Source: SM23-73-3 sp964580215
GTDB taxonomy: Bacteria > Zixibacteria > MSB-5A5 > SM1-73
Assembly: GCA_964580215.1 (NCBI GenBank)
Contig: CAZOJT010000003.1
Span: 1 to 64,000, forward strand
DNA length: 64,000 bases
Reading direction: 5' to 3'
A program made the translations under genes and the position numbers. How positions within the stretch are numbered: the first letter of the stretch is position 1; the number at the start of each line of letters is the position of its first letter. Below the pieces are notes generated by a model, which was given only the letters and a program-made list of their open reading frames with translations, searched no databases and had not been told where the DNA came from. This document shows, in pieces, positions 1 to 7,687 of the stretch.

Positions 1-4
1 ATTT

Positions 5-26
5 GGTTCATCTCCAATTTAGTGGA
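5..26 (+). repeat. Left terminal inverted repeat of the ISL3 element
   Basis: Begins GGTTCATCTCC and matches the reverse complement of 1319-1340 at 20 of 22 bases. The transposase stop codon at 28-30 lies just inside it. Confidence 0.8.
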
Positions 27-27
27 G

Positions 28-1230
28 TCAAGTACCAGGGAAAGCTTGTTTAGACTTAAGGATGAAGTATCTTGTATCTAAATAACCATAGGCTTTACGC
101 TTGATGACTTTGAGGGTATTATTGACTCCCTCGAGTTTGCCTGTATGAATAGGATAAATACAATGATTAAGAATTCCTTGTCTATGTCGTTTGAGTTTTC
201 GGGCAAACCGGATCAGCTCAGGATTCTTACTCTCCCCAGCAAGATTACACCACTCCTCCAGAATTGTTTTCGCTTGCTTTTTATCTCGATGCCGATAAAT
301 CTCTTTAAGGTAGTCTTTGAGAATGTAAACTGTAGAAAGAGTCTTATTGAGTTCCAACACCTTTTTCAGATGCACTGCCTCTCTTTCTTGGAGATGTTCC
401 CTGTTCTTAAGCAGAAGATATTTGGTCCCCTTAAGAATTGCTTTGCCCTCCTCATCCGCCTTACGGTATTCTTCATTACGAATCTTGTCAATTACTTGGT
501 TAAAATCCTTCACCAGATGGAAAAGATCAAAAACTACCTTGACCCCAGGACACCACTTCTTAATAGCTTTAAGGTAAGGCTTCCACATATCACTGGCTAC
601 CGCTACAATACCCTTCCTTACCTCTTCAGGCATGGCAGTAAAGAAACTATCCAGGGTCTCCTCACTCCGACCCTCACCCATCCAGATAATCCGTCCGCTA
701 TCATGATCCAAAGCCACCGTCATATACCGATGTCCTTTGTGGATAGCTATCTCATCCAACGCAAGAATCCGAAGACCCGTGTAATCGGTCTGACCGAATT
801 CTTCCTCCAAAAATGCTTTATCAATGTTTTTGACCGTTTTCCAATCAAGACCCACATGCTCTGCCACCTCTTTAACCGTCATGGTCTTACACAACTCGTG
901 AATATAGCGGGCGAGTCGTTTAGTTACACGGACGTAAGGTTCCACAAACTCTTGCCTTTCTACCCGCACCTTCTTACAGAGGGGACAATAGAGTTTCCGA
1001 TAAAACAAATTAAGCCAAACCACAGTCGCAGCCAAATTCAAATCTCTGACCAACCGTTTGGTCGTATCATGAGAAGCAAGCGTTTTGCCTCCACATTCAC
1101 TACAGCGTGGAGTGAAGCGAAGATTGGGTCTCATCGAGATAACTACCTCACAGTAATCTGGAGAGAACGATTGTCCCATAATTTTTACTTGACCGGGAAA
1201 GAAATACTGTGTTATACTTGTCTTAGACAT
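28..1230 (-). CDS. ISL3-family transposase
   Basis: Catalyses cut-and-paste movement of the surrounding insertion sequence. The 400-residue length is normal for the family. Two N-terminal CxxC pairs (CSECGG near residue 43 and CPLCKK near residue 82) form the zinc-binding region, followed by a helix-turn-helix (VKEVAEHVGLDWKTVKNI). The DDE catalytic core is visible as LALDEIAIHKGH, VASDMWKPY and, near the C-terminus, the Glu in GKLEGVNN. The frame is open from ATG to a stop just inside the left inverted repeat, so the gene looks intact and possibly active. Nothing else is carried by the element. Confidence 0.95.
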   Translation of the reverse strand: MSKTSITQYFFPGQVKIMGQSFSPDYCEVVISMRPNLRFTPRCSECGGKTLASHDTTKRLVRDLNLAATVVWLNLFYRKLYCPLCKKVRVERQEFVEPYVRVTKRLARYIHELCKTMTVKEVAEHVGLDWKTVKNIDKAFLEEEFGQTDYTGLRILALDEIAIHKGHRYMTVALDHDSGRIIWMGEGRSEETLDSFFTAMPEEVRKGIVAVASDMWKPYLKAIKKWCPGVKVVFDLFHLVKDFNQVIDKIRNEEYRKADEEGKAILKGTKYLLLKNREHLQEREAVHLKKVLELNKTLSTVYILKDYLKEIYRHRDKKQAKTILEEWCNLAGESKNPELIRFARKLKRHRQGILNHCIYPIHTGKLEGVNNTLKVIKRKAYGYLDTRYFILKSKQAFPGT

Positions 1231-1318
1231 CCTGACCCTCCCTGGTTTGGTTCATCTTGATAATATCATACCAGAAAAGGTAAAGGATGTCTACATTTTT
1301 ACTTAGGTCACATTTTCA

Positions 1319-1340
1319 TCCACTAATTTGGAGAAGAACC
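1319..1340 (-). repeat. Right terminal inverted repeat of the ISL3 element
   Basis: Reads GGTTCTTCTCC on the minus strand and pairs with the left end at 5-26. It is followed by AAAAATTT, the presumed 8-bp target duplication. Confidence 0.8.
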
Positions 1341-1425
1341 AAAAATTTGAGCAGACTCACTTAAATTTGTGGACAAAGAGGTATAAAAGGAAAATAAAGT
1401 CGGTTATAAGATCGAGGTAAATCTT

Positions 1426-2685
1426 ATGAGAAGAAAAGTTCTTTTTTCATTGTTCTTTATTTTGTGCTTTATGTTTCTATTCATCTCAAGCGTTTTCCCG
1501 CAGGGTTATGTCGTGGTGGATGAGGCCACTGCCGGAAATTTCTTTGTGGTGGGAGCGAGAGCACTGGGCATGGGAGGTGCTCATATAGCGGTGGCTGCCG
1601 ATGCCAGTGCTCTGGTTTACAATCCGGCGGGACTGGCTCGGGTTACCAGAATTGAGTTTTCCGGTGGTCTTACTCACCAGAGGATGGACAACGAAACAAG
1701 ATGGGTCTTCTCCTCTCAGCACGACGGAACCTTCCAGAACAATACTCGGTTCAGTTCGGCCAACGTGGTTTTGCCTGTACCGACTTATCGAGGAAGCTTG
1801 GTCTTGGCGCTTGGAGTGAATCGAGTGCAAAGCTTTGACAAAATCATGGAGTTCGGCGATAACGGTTTATACGATGGCACTGAGGAGACGGGAATCGAAT
1901 CTCAATCAGGCGGACTTTATTTGTGGTCCCTTGGCGCCGCCATCGACGTCTCACCTAATGTTTCTGTTGGTGGTGCACTAAACTTGTGGAGTGGAAAGAA
2001 TAATTATACTTGGCTATATGAGCGAGTCGCTATGAACCCCCAACAACGGTCGGTCAAATACGATGACGCCATAAAGGATCGCTATTCTGGATTCAATGCA
2101 AAGTTAGGGGTGAGAATTCAACCTAATAAATACTTAGTCATTGGCGGAACAATTGATTCGCCTGTCACCTATAAAATTGAGGAGGATTGGACCGAGATCA
2201 CCGAGACGGATGAGGAAAGTTACTACAACTACGGAAGTTCTGAATATAAGATTTCTATGCCTTTTAGTTTGGGGGCAGGGATAGCTTTGTACATAAACAA
2301 CCTCATCTTAGCCGGAGACATAAACTACACGGACTGGACTCAGATGGAATATAAGAGATTGGAGGATATCGCCGAGGCTAATCGACAGATTAAGGACACC
2401 TACACCGATGCTCTCAGATTCCACCTGGGGGCAGAATACCTTATTCCGAAAATTGGAACCAGCCTGAGAGTTGGTTTTTATCAGAATCCCCTGCCTTACA
2501 AATCTCAATGGGTAGAAAAAGACCGCAATTTTTTCACCGCCGGGATTGGATTTTTGATCGACCAGGTGATGACTTTAGACATTGCCTGGGCACATGGATC
2601 ATGGGAACTATGGGATTCGGATCTTGGTCTGAAAGAGAAATACACCACCGATCGAATCTTTCTCTCCGTGGCATATCGGCTTTAG
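1426..2685 (+). CDS. PorV/FadL-like outer-membrane beta-barrel protein
   Basis: A 419-residue exported protein with an N-terminal signal peptide (about residues 1-25, ending near VFPQ). The segment GARALGMGGAHIAVAADASA followed by a YNPAGLA motif is the hallmark N-terminal plug/first-strand region of the UPF0164/PorV and FadL-like barrel families. The remainder alternates short hydrophobic strands with polar turns, as expected of a barrel. A purine-rich ribosome site (GAGG) precedes the ATG by 8 bases. It stands alone between the insertion sequence and the sigma-factor operon. A related protein is encoded at 57318-58970. Role (hydrophobic-substrate uptake, or a PorV-like shuttle for secreted proteins) is not resolved by sequence. 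Confidence 0.85.
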   Translation: MRRKVLFSLFFILCFMFLFISSVFPQGYVVVDEATAGNFFVVGARALGMGGAHIAVAADASALVYNPAGLARVTRIEFSGGLTHQRMDNETRWVFSSQHDGTFQNNTRFSSANVVLPVPTYRGSLVLALGVNRVQSFDKIMEFGDNGLYDGTEETGIESQSGGLYLWSLGAAIDVSPNVSVGGALNLWSGKNNYTWLYERVAMNPQQRSVKYDDAIKDRYSGFNAKLGVRIQPNKYLVIGGTIDSPVTYKIEEDWTEITETDEESYYNYGSSEYKISMPFSLGAGIALYINNLILAGDINYTDWTQMEYKRLEDIAEANRQIKDTYTDALRFHLGAEYLIPKIGTSLRVGFYQNPLPYKSQWVEKDRNFFTAGIGFLIDQVMTLDIAWAHGSWELWDSDLGLKEKYTTDRIFLSVAYRL

Positions 2686-3119
2686 GCATCTGTGAGCCTG
2701 CGTTTGTTCTGTGATTATCTCCATCTTCTCTAAAATGTTCAAATTCTGAACAGACGTCTTCTATATAAAGTCCAAGTTGTTGTTCTTCGCATGAATCTTG
2801 AGGCCTAATCTATTGTGCTCGATGAATCGAGCGACTACAATTGTAGTTGCCCAATTTATTGGGCATAAAAAATGACTGATAATCAATCTCTTCAATTGTC
2901 GAAATCATCATAAGGGAAGCCCTTTTCCTTAAGGATGAATCCTATCCTTTCGCCTCAAAACTTTCTTTTTGTGATACCGTAGTAAAAATAAGGCACAAAC
3001 AAAATCCTGGTTTTTCCAAGCTTGGAAAGAGAACCCCATCAGGACTTATTCGGGATGGACAAAACCAGGGAACTTTTTTTAGCTTAGATTGTATACCTTT
3101 CAGGAAGAGGAGAAAGAGA
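2686..3119. other. Non-coding stretch with a rearranged hairpin repeat
   Basis: No supportable gene. At 2818-2863 there is a shuffled copy of the palindromic repeat that occurs three times at 19080-19478: a GCTCGAT/ATCGAGC hairpin, then GACTAC, GTAGTTGC and a CCCAA/TTGGG hairpin. The 3' end holds the likely promoter of the sigma-factor operon. Confidence 0.5.
3069..3096 (+). promoter_or_regulatory. Candidate ECF-sigma promoter upstream of the sigma-factor gene
   Basis: GGAACTT at 3069-3075 matches the typical AAC-containing -35 of extracytoplasmic-function sigma factors, and GTATAC lies about 15 bases downstream. It would allow autoregulation of the sigma/anti-sigma operon, as is common in the family. 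The -10 match is weak, so this is only a candidate. Confidence 0.35.
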
Positions 3120-3758
3120 GTGCCCACTCCAGAGCATGAGCCAAACCGAAAGTGGCCGGTCTCCGATCCTATGGATGCTACGGATAAGGAGCTATTGACA
3201 GGGGTGAAGGCAAATGATAAGAGTGCCTTCTCTGTTCTGGTGGATCGGTACAAGGTAAGGTTGTTTAATCTCATCTGTCGAATGTTGCAAAACAGGGAGG
3301 AGGCTGAAGATATCCTACAGGAGACCTTTTTGAGAGTCTTCAAGGAAAAAGAAAGTTATGATCCAACTTACGCTTTCTCCACCTGGATTTATACCATAGC
3401 TTTAAACCTTTGCCGGAATGAGCTAAAACGGAAGAAAAGATTTAAGTTTTTTGGAATAGATTTGATCAAAGATGATCGCAGGTATGCAGTTGAAGGTAGG
3501 GGAAACAAAAATTGTTTGAGCTCCACCTTAGAGAAAGCCATTGCCTCTCTACCGGACAAATATCGCACCGCATTTTTGTTAAGGGAGGTCAATCAGTTTT
3601 CCTACGAGGAGATGTCTCAATGTATGGAGGTGCCTTTGGGCACAGTGAAATCCCGGGTTAACCGGGCACGGCTAATGCTCCGGGAGAAACTGAAACCAAA
3701 AATAAAGGAGCAATATGAATTGTCGAAAAGTTCGCCAATACCTATTCGGCTATTTTAG
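3120..3758 (+). CDS. ECF-type RNA polymerase sigma factor
   Basis: Directs RNA polymerase to a stress or envelope regulon. Region 2 covers roughly residues 25-95 (FSVLVDRYKVRLFNLICRML, then EDILQETFLRVF) and region 4 residues 140-190 (LPDKYRTAFLLREVNQFSYE, then GTVKSRVNRARLMLREKL). The GTG start at 3120 is preferred over the ATG at 3171 because a strong purine ribosome site (GAGGAGAAAGAGA) directly precedes it. The 3' end overlaps the next gene by 44 bases, so the two are translationally coupled. Gene order (sigma, membrane anti-sigma, HtrA-like protein) mirrors rpoE-rseA-mucD arrangements, which suggests control by periplasmic stress. Confidence 0.93.
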   Translation: MPTPEHEPNRKWPVSDPMDATDKELLTGVKANDKSAFSVLVDRYKVRLFNLICRMLQNREEAEDILQETFLRVFKEKESYDPTYAFSTWIYTIALNLCRNELKRKKRFKFFGIDLIKDDRRYAVEGRGNKNCLSSTLEKAIASLPDKYRTAFLLREVNQFSYEEMSQCMEVPLGTVKSRVNRARLMLREKLKPKIKEQYELSKSSPIPIRLF

Positions 3759-4416
3759 ACAGGAGCTCTCCCCAGAGGAGAGAGAACGGATCAAAGCTCA
3801 CCTGGATAGCTGTCCTGAGTGTGCCAGAGAGGCGGAGGAGATTTCTCGGATAAACTTTTCGCTGAAGGACGATCTGGAAACTTTCGTTCCCTCGGCTGAT
3901 TTCAATGAAAAGCTTTTGGCAAAAATCCAGACCCTCTCCCCTGAGGAAAAGGCAAGCGATACCAGAAAGTGGTGGGCTCGGCTACTGCAGGAGGTGTTTC
4001 CTTCGGTGAGATTGAGATGGGCACTGGTTGGTGCCGCTTCGACCATAATTCTGGCCTGGGTGGTTATTTCTATTCAGAAACCGGCTCACATTCAACCAGA
4101 ATTTCTCTCCCAGAACGACAGTGAGGTAGAGAGCCAGATCCCGCTTGGTTCTGAAGATATAACGGATTCAGCATATCAAGATTTCTTAAAGCGGTTGGTA
4201 AAAACCCCAACCCTGAAAGATAGAAGAGTTTTCGTCATCGACAATTTCAGTTTTACGGCAAGTGGGGGAGAGGATGGGAGGATTCAACCAGAGGATTTGT
4301 ATAAAAGATTTGTCATCGAAAGGAGGACACCTTTTGCCACGCAAAGGGGAAGGGGAAGTCACTATGTGCTTCCAGTGGTATCGACTCAGCCAGCATCTCA
4401 AAAGACAGACTACTGA
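3715..4416 (+). CDS. Zinc-finger anti-sigma factor with one membrane span
   Basis: A 233-residue protein. The N-terminal zf-HC2 anti-sigma domain shows the HxxxCxxC signature (HLDSCPEC, residues 28-35). A single transmembrane helix follows near residues 102-120 (WALVGAASTIILAWVVISI). The remaining ~110 residues would be periplasmic and have no recognisable domain. It presumably sequesters the overlapping upstream sigma factor at the inner membrane and releases it on an envelope signal. Overlap with the sigma gene and close spacing to the HtrA-like gene support one operon. Confidence 0.88.
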   Translation: MNCRKVRQYLFGYFRQELSPEERERIKAHLDSCPECAREAEEISRINFSLKDDLETFVPSADFNEKLLAKIQTLSPEEKASDTRKWWARLLQEVFPSVRLRWALVGAASTIILAWVVISIQKPAHIQPEFLSQNDSEVESQIPLGSEDITDSAYQDFLKRLVKTPTLKDRRVFVIDNFSFTASGGEDGRIQPEDLYKRFVIERRTPFATQRGRGSHYVLPVVSTQPASQKTDY

Positions 4417-4495
4417 TGGGCGCTTGCCTTTGGGTTTGAGTGTATTCAAAAGCTTCATAATGGAGCCTGATAAACCGGGTTAAAAGGAGTGGAAA

Positions 4496-5809
4496 ATGAA
4501 ATTTAGATATTCAGTTTTGCTGTTATGGTTGATGTCTTGCTTTTTTCTTTTCAGTTGGATAAAACCAGGTTATGCCCAGCGTAAGGTGTTATCCTCTCTG
4601 GAGGAGGACATTACCAGTTTGGTGGAGTCGATCAAGCCCTCTCTGGTGACCATAGAGACGGAAAGCCAGGCTGTCAAGGGTGGAAGAAGGAAAAACATGC
4701 CTTCCACTTTTGTGGGATCAGGGATCATCTATACTTCCAACGGATATATCCTTACTTCAGCCAGCGTGGTGGGTGGAATGAAAAGTTTCAAAGTAACTTT
4801 ACCCGATCAGAACTCGCTTGAAGGCAAGTTGGTGGGAACAGACGATGAGTTAAATTTAGCCGTTCTGAAGGTGAAGACAACTGATCTGATTCCAGCAAAA
4901 TTGGGAAATTCAGATGGAATCAGAGTTGGGTCATGGCTTACCGTGGTGGGAAATTCATACGGGCTTCCCAACGCCGTAGCCTTGGGATTGGTTAACGGAG
5001 TGAGAGAGGATGGTTTTATTCAGATGAGCGCCAATGTCAGCCCGGGAAGCAGCGGTGGACCGGTGCTGGATACCTACGGGAAGGTGATCGGTCTGGTCTC
5101 TGCCAAGTTGTCCGAACCCTCTTACATCGGGGCTATACAAATCTATAATGACAAAAACATGAAGAAAGCATTCACCATCCCACCGCGGGAGATCGAACTG
5201 CCCTCCTCGGGAGTTAGTCTGGCTCTGCCCATAAATAAGGTCAAGGCAATAGCGGATCAGATCATAAAATATGGAAGTGTCAAGCGGGGTTATCTGGGAA
5301 TATATCCTGATGGTATAGATCGAAGATTATCCGAAAGGTATAATATTCGTGCAGGCGTGCTGGTAGATGAGGTGGTGGAGGGAAGTCCTGCAGAAGAGGC
5401 GGGTCTTTCCCATGGCGATGTGATCATCGAGTTTGGAGGAACAGAGGTGGAAGACGTTTCTCATATTCGTCAGCTTATTAAGGATAAGGGAGCTGGTGAA
5501 CACGTCGAATTTTCCATCATAAGAGATGGGGAGGTAAAAAAACTGGGTGTTGTCTTAGGAGCAGCAAAACCTGCTTACGGTTATTCTTGGATGACGGACT
5601 GGGAGGTTCCGGAAACTCCTAAGCCCCCGGAAACGCCGGAGTTTTATTATGAAACATCGTACGAATATATGCAACAAGTTCAAGATTGGAAGGACCGGGA
5701 CAAGAAGTTGCTGGATGAATTGAGAGAAGAGCTAAACAAACTTGCGGAAGAAATGAAGGAAATGAGCGAAGAATTGGAAAGACTCAAACGGGAGAAATCA
5801 AAAGAATAG
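4496..5809 (+). CDS. HtrA/DegP-like PDZ protein with a defective catalytic triad
   Basis: A 437-residue exported protein: signal peptide (1-27), trypsin-like domain (about 50-225), one PDZ domain (about 265-350) and a C-terminal coiled coil rich in Glu/Lys (about 395-435). Alignment by eye to HtrA motifs shows the catalytic His of ILTNxHVV replaced by Ser90 (ILTSASVV) and the catalytic Asp of DLAVLK replaced by Asn120 (LNLAVLKV), while the nucleophile Ser186 is kept (PGSSGGP). It is therefore probably not a protease. As third gene of a sigma/anti-sigma operon it may act as a periplasmic chaperone or as a ligand sensor feeding the anti-sigma factor (inference). A good ribosome site (AAGGAG) precedes the ATG. 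Confidence 0.9.
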   Translation: MKFRYSVLLLWLMSCFFLFSWIKPGYAQRKVLSSLEEDITSLVESIKPSLVTIETESQAVKGGRRKNMPSTFVGSGIIYTSNGYILTSASVVGGMKSFKVTLPDQNSLEGKLVGTDDELNLAVLKVKTTDLIPAKLGNSDGIRVGSWLTVVGNSYGLPNAVALGLVNGVREDGFIQMSANVSPGSSGGPVLDTYGKVIGLVSAKLSEPSYIGAIQIYNDKNMKKAFTIPPREIELPSSGVSLALPINKVKAIADQIIKYGSVKRGYLGIYPDGIDRRLSERYNIRAGVLVDEVVEGSPAEEAGLSHGDVIIEFGGTEVEDVSHIRQLIKDKGAGEHVEFSIIRDGEVKKLGVVLGAAKPAYGYSWMTDWEVPETPKPPETPEFYYETSYEYMQQVQDWKDRDKKLLDELREELNKLAEEMKEMSEELERLKREKSKE

Positions 5810-5867
5810 AATTGATTGCCACCTTTTTGCACAACTTTTAAGCCTTTATTCATCTTTCAATATTTTC

Positions 5868-5895
5868 TTGACAAATACCTACAAACTTATATATT
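5868..5895 (+). promoter_or_regulatory. Sigma-70-type promoter of the first tRNA-Asn copy
   Basis: TTGACA (5868-5873), 16-base spacer, TATATT (5890-5895), about 28 bases before the tRNA-like sequence. The second tRNA copy has the same promoter at the same distance. Confidence 0.7.
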
Positions 5896-5922
5896 TTCCC
5901 TCCGATAAGAATATAAAAACGT

Positions 5923-5995
5923 TCCCGCGTAACTCAGTTGGTAGAGTGGGTGGCTGTTAATCCCGCCGTTGGCGGGATTCGAGTCCAGCCGGAAC
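5923..5995 (+). pseudogene. Degenerate tRNA-Asn copy carrying an inserted hairpin
   Basis: The 5' half up to the anticodon loop (TCCCGCG through GGTGGCTGTTAA) is identical to the intact tRNA-Asn at 6108. The 3' anticodon strand and variable region are then replaced by a perfect hairpin, TCCCGCC/GGCGGGA (5961-5977). A T-arm-like ATTCGAGTCCAG follows, and the end changes to GGAAC, which can pair with the GTTCC at 5921-5925. The anticodon stem cannot form, so it is unlikely to act as a tRNA. Confidence 0.7.
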
Positions 5996-6052
5996 ACAGA
6001 AATATAGAATTCCGGCTTTGGATTTTTTTTGAGTCCTGCCTGTTGTATTTTC

Positions 6053-6080
6053 TTGACAAATACCTGTAGACTTATATATT
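6053..6080 (+). promoter_or_regulatory. Sigma-70-type promoter of tRNA-Asn
   Basis: TTGACA (6053-6058), 16-base spacer, TATATT (6075-6080). It is part of a tandem duplication, with a period of 185 bases, that includes the degenerate copy upstream. Confidence 0.75.
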
Positions 6081-6107
6081 GTCAATCCGATAAGAATGTA
6101 GAAACAT

Positions 6108-6180
6108 TCCCGCGTAACTCAGTTGGTAGAGTGGGTGGCTGTTAACCACCTTGTCGCTGGTTCGAGTCCAGCCGCGGGAG
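6108..6180 (+). tRNA. tRNA-Asn (anticodon GTT)
   Basis: Full cloverleaf by eye: acceptor TCCCGCG (6108-6114) with CGCGGGA (6173-6179) and discriminator G; D arm with AGTTGGTAGAG; anticodon stem GGTGG/CCACC around the loop CTGTTAA with anticodon GTT at 6141-6143; T stem CTGG/CCAG around TTCGAGT. CCA is not encoded. A consensus promoter lies just upstream, and a short T-run follows at 6182. Confidence 0.95.
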
Positions 6181-6208
6181 CTTTTTTATTTAGCAGGTCA
6201 TAATTTAT

Positions 6209-6268
6209 GTGGGTGTCTGTTAATCCCGTCCCGCATTTTGCGGGAGATTCGAGTCTGTCCGCGGGAGC
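6209..6268 (+). other. tRNA-Asn-derived fragment with hairpin
   Basis: Contains GTGGGTGTCTGTTAA, then a TCCCGCA/TGCGGGA hairpin (6229-6245), then ATTCGAGTCTG and the tRNA 3' end CCGCGGGAGC, followed by a T-run. It has the same architecture as the degenerate copy at 5923 and resembles the fragment at 10371-10408. Confidence 0.65.
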
Positions 6269-6438
6269 TTTTTATGTGTATCTGAATAGATCCCCAAAAT
6301 AAACGAAGACGTCTGACCTGCGATACTGGTGTTACTGACCTTACTGACGTTATTGTTGGCTGTTTTTAATTTTTTCCAGTCGTCCTTCGATATGAGCTAT
6401 ACCGTTCATACCTAAGGACATAGCGAACTCGCGATACC

Positions 6439-6480
6439 GGTGGTTCTGGTGCTTCTGGTGCATCTGGTGCTTCTGGTGGT
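6439..6480. repeat. Short tandem repeat, 9-base unit
   Basis: Imperfect tandem copies of GGTGCTTCT with flanking variants. No gene is supportable here; the frames that cross it have no homology I recognise. Confidence 0.6.
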
Positions 6481-6496
6481 TATTTTTATTTTTTTC

Positions 6497-7054
6497 TCAC
6501 TTTGCCTCCAAACAGTTCTCAGGCAAAGAATTATGTACGTTCGAATCTGTATTCTGAGCAAGTTGTTGGTCGTCCCAGATGATGGCGGAGGAGCCGTTGG
6601 GTGTCCTCGCCTTGCTAAAGCCCATAGTGGAAAGGAGCCTGCCAATCCGGGGATAAGTGAGCCGGATTTCTTTTGATCTGCCCTGATTGAAAGTGTCGGT
6701 AATGATTTTGACCGGAAGAATGCCATTTTTTGTCTGAGGTTTTAGCCCTATAATAATCTCCATGATTTGAGATTGGAGGTTGTTGGGTTGGGGATAAAGT
6801 TTTGGCAATTCCTCATTTCTTATTGCTTCTATTTCCTGCCAGAAGAACTTTTCGGCCCTATGGGTTTCACTCCGTTCAACTTCCGAGGTCTTAGCCACTT
6901 TATGTTTAAGCTGGATAGCTTTTAAAGCATCCTGGACTTTAGGCTTATAAGAGTCTTCTTCCAATCTTTTAATGAGCTTGTCGATCAAGGTTTCCAGGAA
7001 CTTCAACTGCGTGGAGTCCTGTCCTTCATCCTCGGTATCAAATATATGGTTCAT
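6497..7054 (-). CDS. Hypothetical protein with a C-terminal winged-helix-like region
   Basis: About 185 residues if started at the ATG at 7054, which has a ribosome site (AGGGAG) upstream; another in-frame ATG lies at 7096. The N-terminal half is helical and charged (LKFLETLIDKLIKRLEED). The C-terminal part (LTYPRIGRLLSTMGFSKART, then SAIIWDD) resembles the small winged-helix tails of primase or replication proteins of mobile elements; this is a resemblance only. Residues around SEVERSETH look like a dispersed genomic repeat that has inserted in frame. It is the first gene inside the tRNA-Asn-adjacent accessory island. Function unknown. Confidence 0.55.
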   Translation of the reverse strand: MNHIFDTEDEGQDSTQLKFLETLIDKLIKRLEEDSYKPKVQDALKAIQLKHKVAKTSEVERSETHRAEKFFWQEIEAIRNEELPKLYPQPNNLQSQIMEIIIGLKPQTKNGILPVKIITDTFNQGRSKEIRLTYPRIGRLLSTMGFSKARTPNGSSAIIWDDQQLAQNTDSNVHNSLPENCLEAK

Positions 7055-7250
7055 ATGATTCTTCTTCTCCCTTAAGGCGGGGTTGTGTGCATGCAAAAGA
7101 TAATCGTCTCCCCAATAAAGGGTGGAGCTATCCTTTTCACCATTGAAGTAGGTGTGAATTTGTTGCTGGTGGTAAGACGAAATGTAGGTTAAACCTCACC
7201 CCCTTAGTCCCCCTCTCCGTCAAACGGCGAGGGGGATAGTATAGTTGATT

Positions 7251-7307
7251 GTCGGGCAGTCTGACGGCCCTTCGACAAGCTCAGGGCGGGATCGCAGCCC
7301 GACCTAC
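7251..7307. repeat. GTCGGGC palindrome interrupted by a second repeat
   Basis: Ends GTCGGGCAGTC and GCCCGACCTAC form an inverted repeat. Between them lies GCCCTTCGACAAGCTCAGGGC, itself palindromic, so one repeat appears nested in another. An uninterrupted copy is at 7562-7593 and another at 36964-36998. Confidence 0.6.
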
Positions 7308-7561
7308 AAGGTCTGCTCAGAGTCAGGCCTTCGATTAGAGTCAGGGTCTAGATCAATTGGATGGTTCATATGTAATCTCTTTTCCGCATATTTGGGAGAG
7401 CACTCAATTGGCTGCATAGCTCGCCAGGAAAAGGGGATTTCAAGGCGAGCACGAAACAAGATATGCTCTCTATAAACACTGGAGCTATCTCTTTCGCCAC
7501 AGAAGTGAGGGTATATTTGCTGTTTGCGGAAAGAGAGACTGCGGGCTAGGTATCAGCTGAT

Positions 7562-7593
7562 TGTCGGGCAGTCTGACGACAGCCCGACCTACA
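7562..7593. repeat. GTCGGGC palindromic repeat
   Basis: GTCGGGCAGTC...GACAGCCCGACCTAC, an inverted repeat of the same family as 7251-7307 and 36964-36998. The whole stretch 7097-7687 holds no supportable gene. It holds these repeats and a diverged duplicate of the 5' end of the gene at 6497-7054. Confidence 0.6.
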
Positions 7594-7687
7594 AGCTAAC
7601 ATCCAACATCACCCGCGCTCAAGGCGTCAGGGGTATGGAGTGTTAGCTGGGATGGATTCTAAATATATTGAATAATATTCAGAAACA

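Larger units (their letters stand above)
5..1340 (-). mobile_element. ISL3-family insertion sequence, apparently complete
   Basis: A single transposase gene is enclosed by 22-bp terminal inverted repeats (5-26 and 1319-1340, 20 of 22 positions matching). The 8 bases after the right end are AAAAATTT; the only 4 bases visible before the left end are ATTT, the last half of that octamer. This fits the 8-bp target duplication typical of ISL3 elements, with the left copy cut by the window edge. A 12-base copy of the left-end core (TTTGGTTCATCT) also sits inside the element at 1246-1257, between the transposase start and the right end, and could be an extra transposase-binding site. Confidence 0.85.

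Noticed and set aside
145..1260. Long plus-strand frame opposite the transposase
   Set aside because: It is the antisense of a well-conserved ISL3 transposase and has no family motifs.
6412..6726. 104-codon minus-strand frame rich in Thr, Arg and Ser
   Set aside because: It is a translation of the 9-base tandem repeat and overlaps a better-supported gene.
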